Source of the DNA: Streptomyces sp. NBC_00704
GTDB taxonomy: Bacteria; Actinomycetota; Actinomycetes; Streptomycetales; Streptomycetaceae
Direction of reading: 5' to 3'
Assembly: GCF_036226605.1 (NCBI RefSeq)
Contig: NZ_CP109000.1
Location: 3,406,501 to 3,470,500 of the forward strand
Length of the DNA: 64,000 bases
In this document: positions 16,491 through 25,904 of the stretch, piece by piece
Layout: each line of letters opens with the position of its first letter
Numbering within the stretch: the first letter of the stretch is position 1
Notes under the pieces: model-generated
The model's database searches: none
What the model was told of the DNA's origin: nothing
What the model saw: the letters and a program-made list of their open reading frames with translations, nothing else
Program-made: the position numbers and the translations under genes

Positions 16491-17816
16491 TCAGCCGAGC
16501 AGGACGACCTCGACCTCGGCGCCGGGCTCGACGCTCTCCACGTCCTCGGGGACGACGATGAGCGCGTCGGCGTGCGCGAGGGCGGCGACCAGGTGGGAGC
16601 CGGCGCCGCCGACCGGGCGGACGGCGCCCTCGGCGTGCACCGCGCGCAGGAACTGTCTGCGGCCCTTCGGCGAGGTCAGCGCCTTGTCGGCGGTCAGCTT
16701 CGCGCGCGTGACGGGCCGGTGGACGTCCGCGAGGCCCATCAGGGTGCGGATGGCGGGGCGGACGAACAGCTCGAAGGACACGTACGACGACACCGGGTTG
16801 CCGGGGAGGGCCAGCAGGGGGGTGTGGTCGGGGCCGACGGAGCCGAAGCCCTGGGGTTTGCCGGGCTGCATGGCGAGCTTGCGAAACTCGACGCCCGCGC
16901 CCTCCTCGTCCGCGTCGCCGACGTGCTCCAGCGCCTCCTTGACGACGTCGTACGCCCCGACGCTGACCCCGCCGGTGGTGACGACGAGGTCGGCGCGCAC
17001 GAGCTGGTCCTCGATGGCGGAGCGCAGGGTCTCGGCGTCGTCGGCGACCGCGCCGACCCGGTAGGCGATCGCGCCGGCGTCGCGGGCGGCGGCGGTGAGG
17101 GCGAAGCTGTTGGAGTCGTAGATCTGGCCGCTGCCCAGCTCCTCGCCGGGCTGGACCAGCTCGCTGCCGGTGGACATCACCACCACGCGCGGGCGCGGGC
17201 GCACCCGCACGGAGGCGCGGCCGATCGCGGCGAGCAGGGCGATCTGGGGCGGTCCGACGACGGTCCCGGCGTCGAGGGCGCGGTCGCCCGCCCGCACGTC
17301 GCTGCCCTTGGCGCGCACGTGCGCGCGTGCCTCGGCGGGCCGGTGCACGCGCACGTGCCCGGCGGCCTGTTCGGGGGCGAGGCTGCGGGCGCGCATCCCG
17401 CTGACCGGGCCCTCGCCGAGCCCTCCGTCGGTCCACTCCACGGGGACCACGGCCTCGGCGCCGGGCGGCAGCGGGGCGCCGGTCATGATGCGGGCGGCCT
17501 GGCCCGGCCCGACGTGGAGCAGATCGGCGGCCTGTCCCGCCGCGACGTCGCCGACGACCTCCAGAGCGGCCGGGAACTCCTCGCTCGCGCCCGCGACGTC
17601 CGCGACCCGTACCGCGTACCCGTCCATGGAGCTGTTGTCGAAGGGCGGCAGCGACACCGGCACCATGACGTCCTCGACGAGGACGCAGCCCTGGGCGTCG
17701 GGCAGTTGCAGCTCGATGGGCTCCAGCGGGCGGACGGTGGCGAGGATGTCCTCCAGGTGCTCGTCCACCGACCAGAGGCGGTCCTCGGCGGCGGGGCGGG
17801 GCGCGGCGGTGCTCAA
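16491..17816 (-). CDS. moeA: Molybdopterin molybdenumtransferase MoeA
   Basis: The 441-residue MoeA (gephyrin E-domain) inserts molybdate into adenylylated molybdopterin. The N-terminal part has LPPFDNSSMDGYAVR (about residue 58), the central MoCF-binding domain has STGSELVQPGEELGSGQIYDSN and VVTTGGVSVGAYD, and the C-terminal beta domain follows LPGNPVSSYVSFELFV. The start is TTG 17816, 5 nt after the galU stop, using GAGGAG inside the end of galU. It forms an operon with galU upstream and moaC/moaB downstream. Confidence 0.94.
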   Translation of the reverse strand: MSTAAPRPAAEDRLWSVDEHLEDILATVRPLEPIELQLPDAQGCVLVEDVMVPVSLPPFDNSSMDGYAVRVADVAGASEEFPAALEVVGDVAAGQAADLLHVGPGQAARIMTGAPLPPGAEAVVPVEWTDGGLGEGPVSGMRARSLAPEQAAGHVRVHRPAEARAHVRAKGSDVRAGDRALDAGTVVGPPQIALLAAIGRASVRVRPRPRVVVMSTGSELVQPGEELGSGQIYDSNSFALTAAARDAGAIAYRVGAVADDAETLRSAIEDQLVRADLVVTTGGVSVGAYDVVKEALEHVGDADEEGAGVEFRKLAMQPGKPQGFGSVGPDHTPLLALPGNPVSSYVSFELFVRPAIRTLMGLADVHRPVTRAKLTADKALTSPKGRRQFLRAVHAEGAVRPVGGAGSHLVAALAHADALIVVPEDVESVEPGAEVEVVLLG

Positions 17817-17821
17817 GGTGG

Positions 17822-18724
17822 CTACATCTCCTCGGTGACGTAACTGCGAAGCCAGGACCGGAAGTCCGGACCCAGATCCTCACGTTCGCACGCGAGTCTG
17901 ACAATGGCACGCAGATAGTCGCCCCGGTCGCCGGTGTCATAGCGGCGGCCCTTGAAGACGACGCCGTGCACGGGACCGCCGACCTTCTCGTCCTGGGCGA
18001 GCTGCTGGAGGGCGTCGGTGAGCTGGATCTCGCCGCCGCGGCCGGGCTCGGTCTCGCGCAGCACGCCGAACACGCCGGGGTCGAGCACATAGCGGCCGAT
18101 GATCGCGTAGTTCGACGGGGCGTCGGCCGGCTCCGGCTTCTCCACGAGACCGGTCACCTTGACGACGTCGCTGTCCACCGTGGTGTCGACGGCCGCGCAG
18201 CCGTAGAGGTGGATCTGCTCGGGGGCGACCTCCATGAGGGCGACGACGCTGCCGCCGTGCTGCTCCTGGACCTCGATCATGCGCTGGAGCAGCGGGTCGC
18301 GGGGGTCGATGAGGTCGTCGCCGAGGAGGACGGCGAAGGGCTCCTGCCCGACGTGCGGGGCCGCGCACAGGACGGCGTGGCCGAGGCCCCTGGGGTCACC
18401 CTGGCGTACGTAGTGCATGGTGGCGAGGTCGCTGGACTGCTGGACCTTGGCGAGGCGGGCGGCGTCGCCCTTCTTCTGCAGGGCCGACTCGAGTTCGTAG
18501 TTGCGGTCGAAGTGGTCCTCCAGGGGCCGCTTGTTGCGGCCGGTGACCATGAGGACGTCGTCGAGACCGGCGGAGACGGCCTCTTCGACCACGTACTGGA
18601 TAGCGGGCTTGTCCACGACCGGCAGCATCTCCTTGGGAGTGGCCTTGGTCGCCGGCAGGAACCGGGTGCCGAGTCCGGCCGCGGGGATGACAGCCTTGCT
18701 GATCCTGGGATGGGACTGAGTCAT
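17822..18724 (-). CDS. galU: UTP-glucose-1-phosphate uridylyltransferase
   Basis: The 300-residue nucleotidyltransferase has the signature AVIPAAGLGTRFLPATKATPKEMLP with catalytic Lys, the LLGDDLIDP metal-binding motif and the VEKP and GRYVLDPGVF segments. It makes UDP-glucose for glycan and trehalose synthesis. ATG 18724 is preferred since AAGG lies 7 nt upstream; GTG 18733 is in frame. It is the first gene of the galU-moeA-moaC-moaB cluster and divergent from the 5-formyl-THF cyclo-ligase gene. Confidence 0.95.
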   Translation of the reverse strand: MTQSHPRISKAVIPAAGLGTRFLPATKATPKEMLPVVDKPAIQYVVEEAVSAGLDDVLMVTGRNKRPLEDHFDRNYELESALQKKGDAARLAKVQQSSDLATMHYVRQGDPRGLGHAVLCAAPHVGQEPFAVLLGDDLIDPRDPLLQRMIEVQEQHGGSVVALMEVAPEQIHLYGCAAVDTTVDSDVVKVTGLVEKPEPADAPSNYAIIGRYVLDPGVFGVLRETEPGRGGEIQLTDALQQLAQDEKVGGPVHGVVFKGRRYDTGDRGDYLRAIVRLACEREDLGPDFRSWLRSYVTEEM

Positions 18725-18839
18725 GCCGGTCACCTTATCCGCTGGCTTTGAGCCGAATCTGTGGATCTGGCCAATTCATGATCATATGAACTTACTGAAG
18801 CTGTGTGAGAGCAATGGACGACCGGTGCGGGAGCGGCAT

Positions 18840-19466
18840 ATGAGTCACCTCGACGGCGGATCACCGCCCGACAAACGCGCGATGCGGCGGGCGTTCCTCG
18901 GCACGAGGAACGAGCTGACGACGGACGACCTGCGCTCGGCCGCCACCGCGCTGGCCGAGCGCGCCCTCGAACTGCCCGAGCTGGCACGGGCGCGCACGGT
19001 GGCCGCGTACGTCTCCGTGGGCGCCGAACCGGGCACGCCGGCGCTGCTGGACGCGCTGCGCGCCCGGGGAGTGCGCGTGCTGCTCCCCGCCCTGCTGCCC
19101 GACAACGACCTCGAATGGGGCGCGTACTCCGGCGAGGGGTCTCTCGCCCGCGTCCAACACGGCGGGAAGACGGCCCTCTTGGAGCCGGCCGGCGAGCGCC
19201 TCGGCCCGGACGCCGTGACCGGCGCCGACGTGGTGCTGCTGCCCGGCGTCGCGGTCGACGCGCGCGGGACGCGGCTCGGCCGCGGCGGCGGTTCGTACGA
19301 CCGCGTGCTGGCCCGCCTCGCGGCGCACGGAGCACACCCCTTCCTGGTGGTCCTGCTGTACGACGCCGAGGTCGTCGAGCGCCTCCCGGACGAGCCGCAC
19401 GACCGGCCGGTGCAGGCCGTGGTGACCCCGTCGGCGGTCCACCGCTTCACCGAGCCCCGGTCCTGA
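18840..19466 (+). CDS. 5-formyltetrahydrofolate cyclo-ligase
   Basis: The 208-residue enzyme converts 5-formyl-THF to 5,10-methenyl-THF with ATP. It shows the N-terminal KRAMRRAFLGTRNEL segment, VAAYVSVGAEPGT for substrate binding, and the family signature LLPGVAVDARGTRLGRGGGSYDR with GRGGGSYDR. ATG 18840 is preceded by GGGAG and gives the usual length; upstream in-frame codons would overlap the galU promoter region. Confidence 0.93.
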   Translation: MSHLDGGSPPDKRAMRRAFLGTRNELTTDDLRSAATALAERALELPELARARTVAAYVSVGAEPGTPALLDALRARGVRVLLPALLPDNDLEWGAYSGEGSLARVQHGGKTALLEPAGERLGPDAVTGADVVLLPGVAVDARGTRLGRGGGSYDRVLARLAAHGAHPFLVVLLYDAEVVERLPDEPHDRPVQAVVTPSAVHRFTEPRS

Positions 19467-19602
19467 GCCGCGGCTCTGAGCCCCGGCCCTGAGCCCCGGC
19501 CCTGAGCCCCGGCCCGGTGCAGGCCTGCCCGCCGCCCGCCGGACCACCCGCCCGGCCGCCGCCCGCGCGGCCGCCGTCCGCGCGGCCGCCGTCCGGCCGC
19601 GG

Positions 19603-19642
19603 CGAAGGGGGCCCTCCACGCGCGCGTGGAGGGCCCCCTTCG
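19603..19642. terminator. Bidirectional 20 bp palindromic terminator
   Basis: A perfect 40 bp palindrome (arms CGAAGGGGGCCCTCCACGCG and complement) lies between the convergent cyclo-ligase and penicillin acylase genes. The preceding 130 bp are GC-rich repeats of no evident function. Confidence 0.75.
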
Positions 19643-19659
19643 CGTTCGCGCCGGCCCGC

Positions 19660-22479
19660 TCAGGGCTTGAGGACCAGGGTGTCGCTGGTGCTGTCGTCGA
19701 CCGCCTTCTTGGAGAAGGACCAGTCGAGCAGTTCACCGTCGGCCCACTTGCCCGTCTGATCGGTGTAGTGGGCGCTGAAGGCGTGGCCCGACGCGCCGCT
19801 GAGGTTGATCCACTTCGACTTGTCCAGGTCGGCGAGGTTGACCACCATCCGCATCGACGGCACCCACACCACCCCGTAGCCGCCGGCCGCGTTCCAGCCG
19901 GTCGCGTTGACCGCCGCCTCGCCGCCGCCGAGCTTCCAGGGGCCGCGGTTGAGGATGTACTGCAGGAAGCCGGGGCCGCTGGTGCCCAGGGTCTGGTTCT
20001 TCAGGAACAGCCGGTGCAGCCGCCCCCAGCTCCAGGTGTCGATGTCCTTGCCGAGCTTGGCGGTCAGTTCCCAGCGGGCGTCGATCAGGGCCCGCTCGAA
20101 CAGCGCGTCCCGGTCGTGGTCGGCGCCGGGGCGCCGGGTGCCCGACGAAGGCGTCGTCCACCACGGGCTGTCCTTCTTGTCGAGCAGGCGGCGCACGACC
20201 TCGAACCAGCGGTCACCGCCGTCCGGCTGCGCCTGGTCGGCGTCGCGCTGGCCGCACTCGCGGACCTTGCGGGTGTCGTCGACCGGGCCCGTGGAGTCGA
20301 CCGGGTCGACCCACAGGCACTGGCCCTCGACGCGCAGCTCCTTGGGCAGCTTGTTACCGAAGGCCAGCTTGAGGATGTTGCGCCAGACCGCGTTGAAGTA
20401 CGCGGCCGCCGCCGAGTCCGGGTCCTGGGTGTAGTCCCACTTGAGCAGCAGCTCCTGCGCCTGGCGGACGTCCGCGTCCTTGGGGTTGATCTTCTTCAGC
20501 ACGGGGCCGAGCAGCCTGGCGATCGTACTGTCGTCGTCCAGCTGCATCTGGCGCATGTCGTCCGTGGAGAGCTTGCCGCCGCCCTCGATCTTCTGATTGA
20601 TGAGGACGGTGATCCGCTGGCTGCGGGTGCCGTAGCCCCAGTCCGTGGTGAGGGTGTACGGGTACGCCTTCTTGTCGACGACGGCCTGGTTGGCGGTGAC
20701 GATGTACCCGCGCGGGGGGTCGAACTCGTGGGGCAGTTCCTCGAAGCGGATGCTCCCGGTCCACTTGTACTTGGACTTCCAGCCGGGCGTCGGGACCGAG
20801 CCGTCCATGCCCTTCGCGCGCGTGGGGATCTTGCCGGGCAGCTGGTAGCCGATGTGCTCGGCGTCGGCGTAGACGAGGTTCTGGGAGGGCACGTCGAACT
20901 TCTCGGCCGCCTTGCGGAAGCCGTCCCAGTCCTTCGCCCTGTCCATGAGGAAGACGGCGTCCATGGAGGTGCCGGGATCGAGCGCGGTCCACTTCAGGGC
21001 GACGGCGTAACCGTCGCCCCGGTCGGGCGCCGCGGTGTCGACGGTGGCCTTCTTGCCGACCTTGACGAGTTCGTCGTCCCGGTCGGACAGCAGCGGCATC
21101 CCGTCCTGGGTCTGGCGGACGACGATCGTCTTCGCGGCTCCGCCGGCGACCTTGATGGTCTCGTCGCGCCGGACGAACGGCCGGACCTTGTTGTCGTACT
21201 GGTAGCCGTCGGCGCCGGACAGCTTCTCCAGGTACAGGTCGGTGACGTCGGCGCCGGAGTTCGTCATGCCCCAGGCGATGTCCGCGTTGTGGCCGATGAC
21301 CACGCCGGGCATGCCCGCGAAGGTGTAGCCGGAGACGTCGTAGGCGCACTTGGCGGACACGCTGCGGCAGTGCAGGCCCATCTGGTACCAGACGGACGGC
21401 AGCGAGGCCGACAGGTGCGGGTCGTTGGCCAGCAGGGGCTTGCCGGTGATCGTGTGCTTGCCGGCCACGACCCAGGAATTGGAGCCGATGCCGTTGCCGT
21501 TCACTCCGACGGCCGTGGGCAGGTCGTCGAGAACGCGGTAGAGGCCCGCGAGCTGGCTCTGCGCGCCCGAACCGGCGCCCTCCGAGCCGGTGCCCGTGCC
21601 GGTGCCCGTGCCCGTGCCGCTGCCGGACGTGCCGGATCCGGTGCCGGAGCCATTGCCCGTGCCGGAGCCGTTGCCCGAGCCGTCCCCGTCGCGCTCCTCG
21701 AACGTCCCGGTCTGCTCGTCGTAGCGGCCGTCCTGGACGATCGGCTTGTTGATGTCGTACGGGTACTGCGGGTACAGGTCGGCGATCTGCTGCGGGCCGA
21801 GCCTGCTGGTCATCAGGGCGCGGTCGATCTCGTCCTGCATGTTGCCGCGCAGGTCCCAGGCCATCGCCTTGAGCCACGACACGGAGTCGACCGGGGTCCA
21901 CTCGGCGGGCTTGTAGTCGTTGGTGAAGCCCAGGGCCGCGTACTCCAGGGAGATGTCCGCGCCGTCCTTGCCCTTGAGGTAGGCGTTGACACCCTTGGCG
22001 TAGGCCCGCAGATACTTCTTGGTGTCCGCCGACAGGACGTCGTCGTACTCCTTCTTGGCGACGCGGTCCCAGCCCAGGGTGCGCAGGAAGGCGTCGTTGT
22101 CGACCTGGCTCTTGCCGAACATCTCCGACAGCCGCCCGGACGTCATGTGCCGGCGGACGTCCATCTCGTAGAACCGGTCCTGCGCCTGGACGAAGCCCTG
22201 CGCCATGAACAGGTCCTCGTCGGAGTCGGCGTAGATCTGCGGGATGCCGTAGCCGTCCCGCTTCACGTCGACGGGCCCGGACAGGCCCTCCAGGGCGATC
22301 GAACCCTTGGTCTGCGGGAAGGACGCGCGGACGGTGCTGATGGACCAGTAGGCCCCGTAGGCGACGCCACCGATGATGGCCAGCACCAGTACAAGCACGA
22401 TCAAACGGGCTTTGCGCCCCTTCTTCCTGCCGGACTTGACGGGCTTGTCACCCGATGTGGCGGTGGTGTTGGGGGGCAT
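19660..22479 (-). CDS. Penicillin acylase family (S45) Ntn hydrolase, membrane-anchored
   Basis: The 939-residue precursor belongs to peptidase family S45: penicillin, acyl-homoserine lactone and cyclic lipopeptide acylases. A Lys/Arg-rich start is followed by one membrane helix (about residues 29-49), then the alpha-subunit (GYGIPQIYADSDEDLFMAQGFVQAQDRF). A spacer carries a 45-residue Gly/Ser/Thr repeat. The autocleavage site GIGSNSW puts the nucleophile at Ser333, and the beta-subunit follows. ATG 22479 is chosen for its AAGGA site; an upstream ATG at 22545 is in frame. The substrate is unknown; quorum-signal or antibiotic amides are possibilities. Confidence 0.9.
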   Translation of the reverse strand: MPPNTTATSGDKPVKSGRKKGRKARLIVLVLVLAIIGGVAYGAYWSISTVRASFPQTKGSIALEGLSGPVDVKRDGYGIPQIYADSDEDLFMAQGFVQAQDRFYEMDVRRHMTSGRLSEMFGKSQVDNDAFLRTLGWDRVAKKEYDDVLSADTKKYLRAYAKGVNAYLKGKDGADISLEYAALGFTNDYKPAEWTPVDSVSWLKAMAWDLRGNMQDEIDRALMTSRLGPQQIADLYPQYPYDINKPIVQDGRYDEQTGTFEERDGDGSGNGSGTGNGSGTGSGTSGSGTGTGTGTGTGSEGAGSGAQSQLAGLYRVLDDLPTAVGVNGNGIGSNSWVVAGKHTITGKPLLANDPHLSASLPSVWYQMGLHCRSVSAKCAYDVSGYTFAGMPGVVIGHNADIAWGMTNSGADVTDLYLEKLSGADGYQYDNKVRPFVRRDETIKVAGGAAKTIVVRQTQDGMPLLSDRDDELVKVGKKATVDTAAPDRGDGYAVALKWTALDPGTSMDAVFLMDRAKDWDGFRKAAEKFDVPSQNLVYADAEHIGYQLPGKIPTRAKGMDGSVPTPGWKSKYKWTGSIRFEELPHEFDPPRGYIVTANQAVVDKKAYPYTLTTDWGYGTRSQRITVLINQKIEGGGKLSTDDMRQMQLDDDSTIARLLGPVLKKINPKDADVRQAQELLLKWDYTQDPDSAAAAYFNAVWRNILKLAFGNKLPKELRVEGQCLWVDPVDSTGPVDDTRKVRECGQRDADQAQPDGGDRWFEVVRRLLDKKDSPWWTTPSSGTRRPGADHDRDALFERALIDARWELTAKLGKDIDTWSWGRLHRLFLKNQTLGTSGPGFLQYILNRGPWKLGGGEAAVNATGWNAAGGYGVVWVPSMRMVVNLADLDKSKWINLSGASGHAFSAHYTDQTGKWADGELLDWSFSKKAVDDSTSDTLVLKP

Positions 22480-22760
22480 CGCTGTCCTTGCTGTCCTAAC
22501 GCGAGCGGCAGGGCGGGCTGTCCTTTTGAATGAGCGCTGGAGCAACCATAGGCGCAGGGCTTCGCGCCACTTGACGCGGAGTCGGGTACGCGCGCGGAAG
22601 ACTGTTCGATCCCACGACCGCCGAGTGTCAAGAAATCGTCAAGAGTTAGGTAAGGTAATGAAGTAGTTGGGTGCGGGGCGCACACCGCTCGTGTCCGATG
22701 TATCCGAAGCACATATGGGCCCGCGCGCAAGGCGCGCGCGCCGGTGAAAGGGAACCGCCG

Positions 22761-24260
22761 CTGACTGTCCAGCACCTCAACCAGCTCCTGCTCGTCTGCT
22801 CGCTCGTCCTGCTCGTCGCCGTCGCAGCGGTCCGGATCTCCTCGCGCAGCGGGCTCCCCAGCCTGCTCGTCTACCTGGGCATCGGCATCGCCATGGGCCA
22901 GGACGGCATCGGCGACGTCCACTTCGACAACGCCGAACTGACGCAGGTCATCGGCTACGCCGCCCTCGTCGTGATCCTCACCGAGGGCGGCCTGGGCACG
23001 AAGTGGAAGGAGATCGAACCGGCCCTGCCGTCCGCCACGGCGCTGGCACTGGCCGGGGTCGCGGTCAGCGTCGGCGTCACGGCCACGGCCGCGCACTACG
23101 TGACGGGGCTGGAGTGGCGGCAGGCGCTGATCATCGGCGCGGTGGTGTCCTCGACGGACGCGGCGGCGGTCTTCTCCGTCCTGCGCAAGATCCCCCTGCC
23201 GTCCCGCGTGACGGGCACCCTGGAGGCCGAGTCCGGTTTCAACGACGCCCCGGTCGTCATCCTGGTCGTCGCCTTCTCCACGGCCGGCCCCGTGGAGCAC
23301 TGGTACGTGCTGCTGGGCGAGATAGCGCTGGAACTGGCCATCGGCGCCGCCATCGGCCTCACGGTCGGCTGGCTGGGCTCCTGGGGCCTGCGGCACGTCG
23401 CCCTGCCCGCCTCCGGCCTCTACCCGATCGCCGTCATGGCGATCGCCGTCACCGCCTACGCGGCGGGCTCCCTGGCGCACGGCAGCGGCTTCCTCGGCGT
23501 CTACCTCGCCGCCATGGTCATGGGCAACGCCAAACTGCCCCACTGGCCCGCCACGCGCGGGTTCGCCGACGGGCTCGGCTGGATGGCCCAGATCGGCATG
23601 TTCGTCCTGCTCGGCCTGCTGGTCACCCCGCACGAGCTGGGCGACGACGTGCTGCCAGCGCTCGTCATCGGCCTGGTGCTCACCATGGTGGCCCGCCCGA
23701 TCAGCGTCTTCCTCTGCCTGACCCCCTTCCGGGTGCCCTGGCAGGAGCAGACCCTGATGTCCTGGGCCGGCCTGCGCGGCGCCGTGCCCATCATCCTGGC
23801 GACGATCCCCATGGTGAACGGCGTCGACGGCAGCCGCCGGATCTTCAACATCGTCTTCGTCCTGGTCGTCGTCTACACCCTGGTCCAGGGGCCGACGCTG
23901 CCCTGGCTGGCGCGCAAGCTCCGCCTCGGCGGGGACCCGGAGGCCGCCGACCTCGGCGTCGAGTCCGCGCCCTTGGAGCGGCTGCGCGGGCACCTGCTGT
24001 CCGTAGCGATCCCGGAGGGCTCGAAGATGCACGGCGTCGAGGTCAACGAGCTGCGGCTGCCCGCCGGGGCCGCCGTCACCCTCGTCGTGCGGGACGGAAC
24101 CTCGTTCGTCCCCCTCCCGGCGACCGTCCTGCGTCACGGCGACGAACTCCTCGTCGTGGCCACCGACCCCGTCCGCGACGCCGCGGAGAAGCGGCTGCGG
24201 GCCGTCGGGCACGGCGGCAAGCTCGCCGGCTGGCTCGGCACCGGCGACGGACCGCGTTGA
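22761..24260 (+). CDS. CPA1-type potassium(sodium)/proton antiporter with TrkA-C domain
   Basis: This is a membrane antiporter of about 499 residues, NhaP2/CvrA-like. It has about 12-13 hydrophobic helices containing ESGFNDAP (ion-binding Asn-Asp) and SSTDAAAVFSVLR, and a cytosolic RCK/TrkA-C-like domain (residues about 395-480) with HGVEVNELRLPAGA. The conserved protein begins (L)TVQHLNQLLL. The codon there is CTG 22761, preceded at 8 nt by AAAGGGA, while the upstream in-frame ATG at 22671 would add an unlikely basic leader. A CTG start is therefore likely. It is divergent from penicillin acylase and probably exports K+ or Na+. Confidence 0.88.
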   Translation: MTVQHLNQLLLVCSLVLLVAVAAVRISSRSGLPSLLVYLGIGIAMGQDGIGDVHFDNAELTQVIGYAALVVILTEGGLGTKWKEIEPALPSATALALAGVAVSVGVTATAAHYVTGLEWRQALIIGAVVSSTDAAAVFSVLRKIPLPSRVTGTLEAESGFNDAPVVILVVAFSTAGPVEHWYVLLGEIALELAIGAAIGLTVGWLGSWGLRHVALPASGLYPIAVMAIAVTAYAAGSLAHGSGFLGVYLAAMVMGNAKLPHWPATRGFADGLGWMAQIGMFVLLGLLVTPHELGDDVLPALVIGLVLTMVARPISVFLCLTPFRVPWQEQTLMSWAGLRGAVPIILATIPMVNGVDGSRRIFNIVFVLVVVYTLVQGPTLPWLARKLRLGGDPEAADLGVESAPLERLRGHLLSVAIPEGSKMHGVEVNELRLPAGAAVTLVVRDGTSFVPLPATVLRHGDELLVVATDPVRDAAEKRLRAVGHGGKLAGWLGTGDGPR

Positions 24261-24544
24261 CGCGTTGACGCGTTGAGCACACGTTTCGCACCGTTCACAC
24301 CCCCTTCATTCAGAGGCGGCCACGAGGCTGGTGCTCCTTTTCACAGGCCTCGTCGGCCTTGATCCCTGTACGATGAAGGCGCACTTTGATCGAACCAACT
24401 CTGCCTGACGCAGAGCTGGCGCGACCGTATGGCGGCCGGGACACCTCCTGCAGCGGACTCCGGCATCTACCGCAGCACGCGCAAGAGGACAGCTCTCGGC
24501 GCCCCCGCACGGGCGCGCTACCAGGCGGCAGAAAGGCACGGGCC

Positions 24545-25837
24545 GTGGCATCCACGGTCACCACCGAGCCGTCGAAGGACTCGTCGGCCTCCTCCCGCCC
24601 GGGATACGGGCAACTGCTGCGCACCCGCGGCGCCTGGACGTTCCTGCTGCCCGGCTTCGCCGCCCGCCAGCCGTTCGCGATGCTCACCATCTCCATCGTG
24701 CTGCTCGTGCAGCACACCACCGGCTCGTACGGGGCCGCCGGCGCCGCCGCCGCCGTCACCGGCGTCTCCATGGCGCTGTGCGCGCCCTACAGCGGCCGCC
24801 TCGCCGACCGCTACGGGCAGCGCGCGGTGCTGGTCCCCGGCGTGCTCGTGCACACCGTGTCCGGGATCGCCCTCACGGCCCTCGCCCTCGCTCACGCGCC
24901 CCTGTGGGCGCTGTTCGCGGCCGCCGTGCCCACGGGCGCCTCGGTGCCGCAGGTCGGGCCCATGGTGCGGGCCCGGTGGGGCGTGCAACTGAAGGGCTCA
25001 CCGCTGATGAGCACCGCGGCGGCCTTCGAGTCCGTCACGGACGAGCTGACCTTCGTCCTCGGCCCGCTCCTGGCGACCGCCCTGTGCACCGCCGTGCACC
25101 CCGCCGCCGGTCTGGTCACCGAGGCCTCGCTGACCCTGCTCGGCGGCCTGCTGTTCGCCGCGCAGAAGAGCACCCAGCCGCGGATCGCCGCCGCTGGCCA
25201 CACGCGCGTGGAGCACGCCTCGGCTCTGCGCGTCCCCGGTGTGCGCGTGCTGATCGCGACGTTCCTGGGCATCGGCTCCGTCTTCGGCGGCATGCAGGTC
25301 TCCCTCGCCGCGTTCTCCGAGTCGATCGGCGAACCCGGCCTGAACGGCGTCCTGTACGGCACCTTCGCCGCGGGCAACATGCTGTCGGGTCTGGTCTGCG
25401 GCGCGATCGCCTGGAAGGTCGCCCCGCAGCGCCGCCTGGTCGTCGCCTACGCGGCCCTCGCGCTCGTCGCCTCCGGTCTGTGGGCCGCGCACTCCGTGCT
25501 CGTCCTGGCGGGCCTCGGTCTGCTGGTCGGCATGTGCATCGCGCCCGCGCTGATCACCGGCTACACCCTGGTCGAGGGCCTGGTCCCGGCCGGGGCCCGC
25601 ACCGAGGCGTTCACCTGGCTGACGGGCGCCGTCGCGCTCGGCCAGGCGGCCGCCGTCACCGTCGCCGGGCAACTGGAGGACAACGTCCGCGACGGCGCCG
25701 GTTTCCTGGTCCCGATGTGCGGCACCGTACTGGCCCTGACGGTCCTGCTGGCGCTGCGTTCGCGGCTCGCCACACGCCCACACGCGCGTACCGTCGCGCG
25801 TGGCGTCGGTCACCGCGAGCCGGTGACAGTGGACTGA
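24545..25837 (+). CDS. MFS transporter
   Basis: The 430-residue protein has 12 predicted transmembrane helices. The MFS motif between helices 2 and 3 reads PYSGRLADRYGQR (about residues 78-90). It resembles actinobacterial MFS permeases of unknown substrate. GTG 24545 (VASTVTTEPSK) is preceded by AAAGG; longer in-frame starts run through a non-membrane basic leader. The 284 bp before it contain no gene. Confidence 0.85.
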   Translation: MASTVTTEPSKDSSASSRPGYGQLLRTRGAWTFLLPGFAARQPFAMLTISIVLLVQHTTGSYGAAGAAAAVTGVSMALCAPYSGRLADRYGQRAVLVPGVLVHTVSGIALTALALAHAPLWALFAAAVPTGASVPQVGPMVRARWGVQLKGSPLMSTAAAFESVTDELTFVLGPLLATALCTAVHPAAGLVTEASLTLLGGLLFAAQKSTQPRIAAAGHTRVEHASALRVPGVRVLIATFLGIGSVFGGMQVSLAAFSESIGEPGLNGVLYGTFAAGNMLSGLVCGAIAWKVAPQRRLVVAYAALALVASGLWAAHSVLVLAGLGLLVGMCIAPALITGYTLVEGLVPAGARTEAFTWLTGAVALGQAAAVTVAGQLEDNVRDGAGFLVPMCGTVLALTVLLALRSRLATRPHARTVARGVGHREPVTVD

Positions 25838-25867
25838 ACCCCGGGAATGCGTCAAGATAGACCGTCG

Positions 25868-25894
25868 TTAGCACTCACTGAGTGAGAGTGCCAG
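25868..25894 (+). promoter_or_regulatory. CIRCE-like element (HrcA operator candidate)
   Basis: TTAGCACTC-N9-GAGTGCCAG matches the CIRCE consensus (TTAGCACTC-N9-GAGTGCTAA) at 16 of 18 positions with the exact 9 bp spacer. It ends 10 bp before the GTG of the FmdB-like gene and overlaps its AGGAGG ribosome binding site, so HrcA binding would block expression. Confidence 0.65.
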
Positions 25895-25904
25895 GAGGAA
25901 GACA

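Noticed and set aside
19768..22533. 921-codon plus-strand frame opposite penicillin acylase
   Set aside because: Val/Gly/Arg-rich shadow; the minus strand holds the Ntn hydrolase with its cleavage motif.
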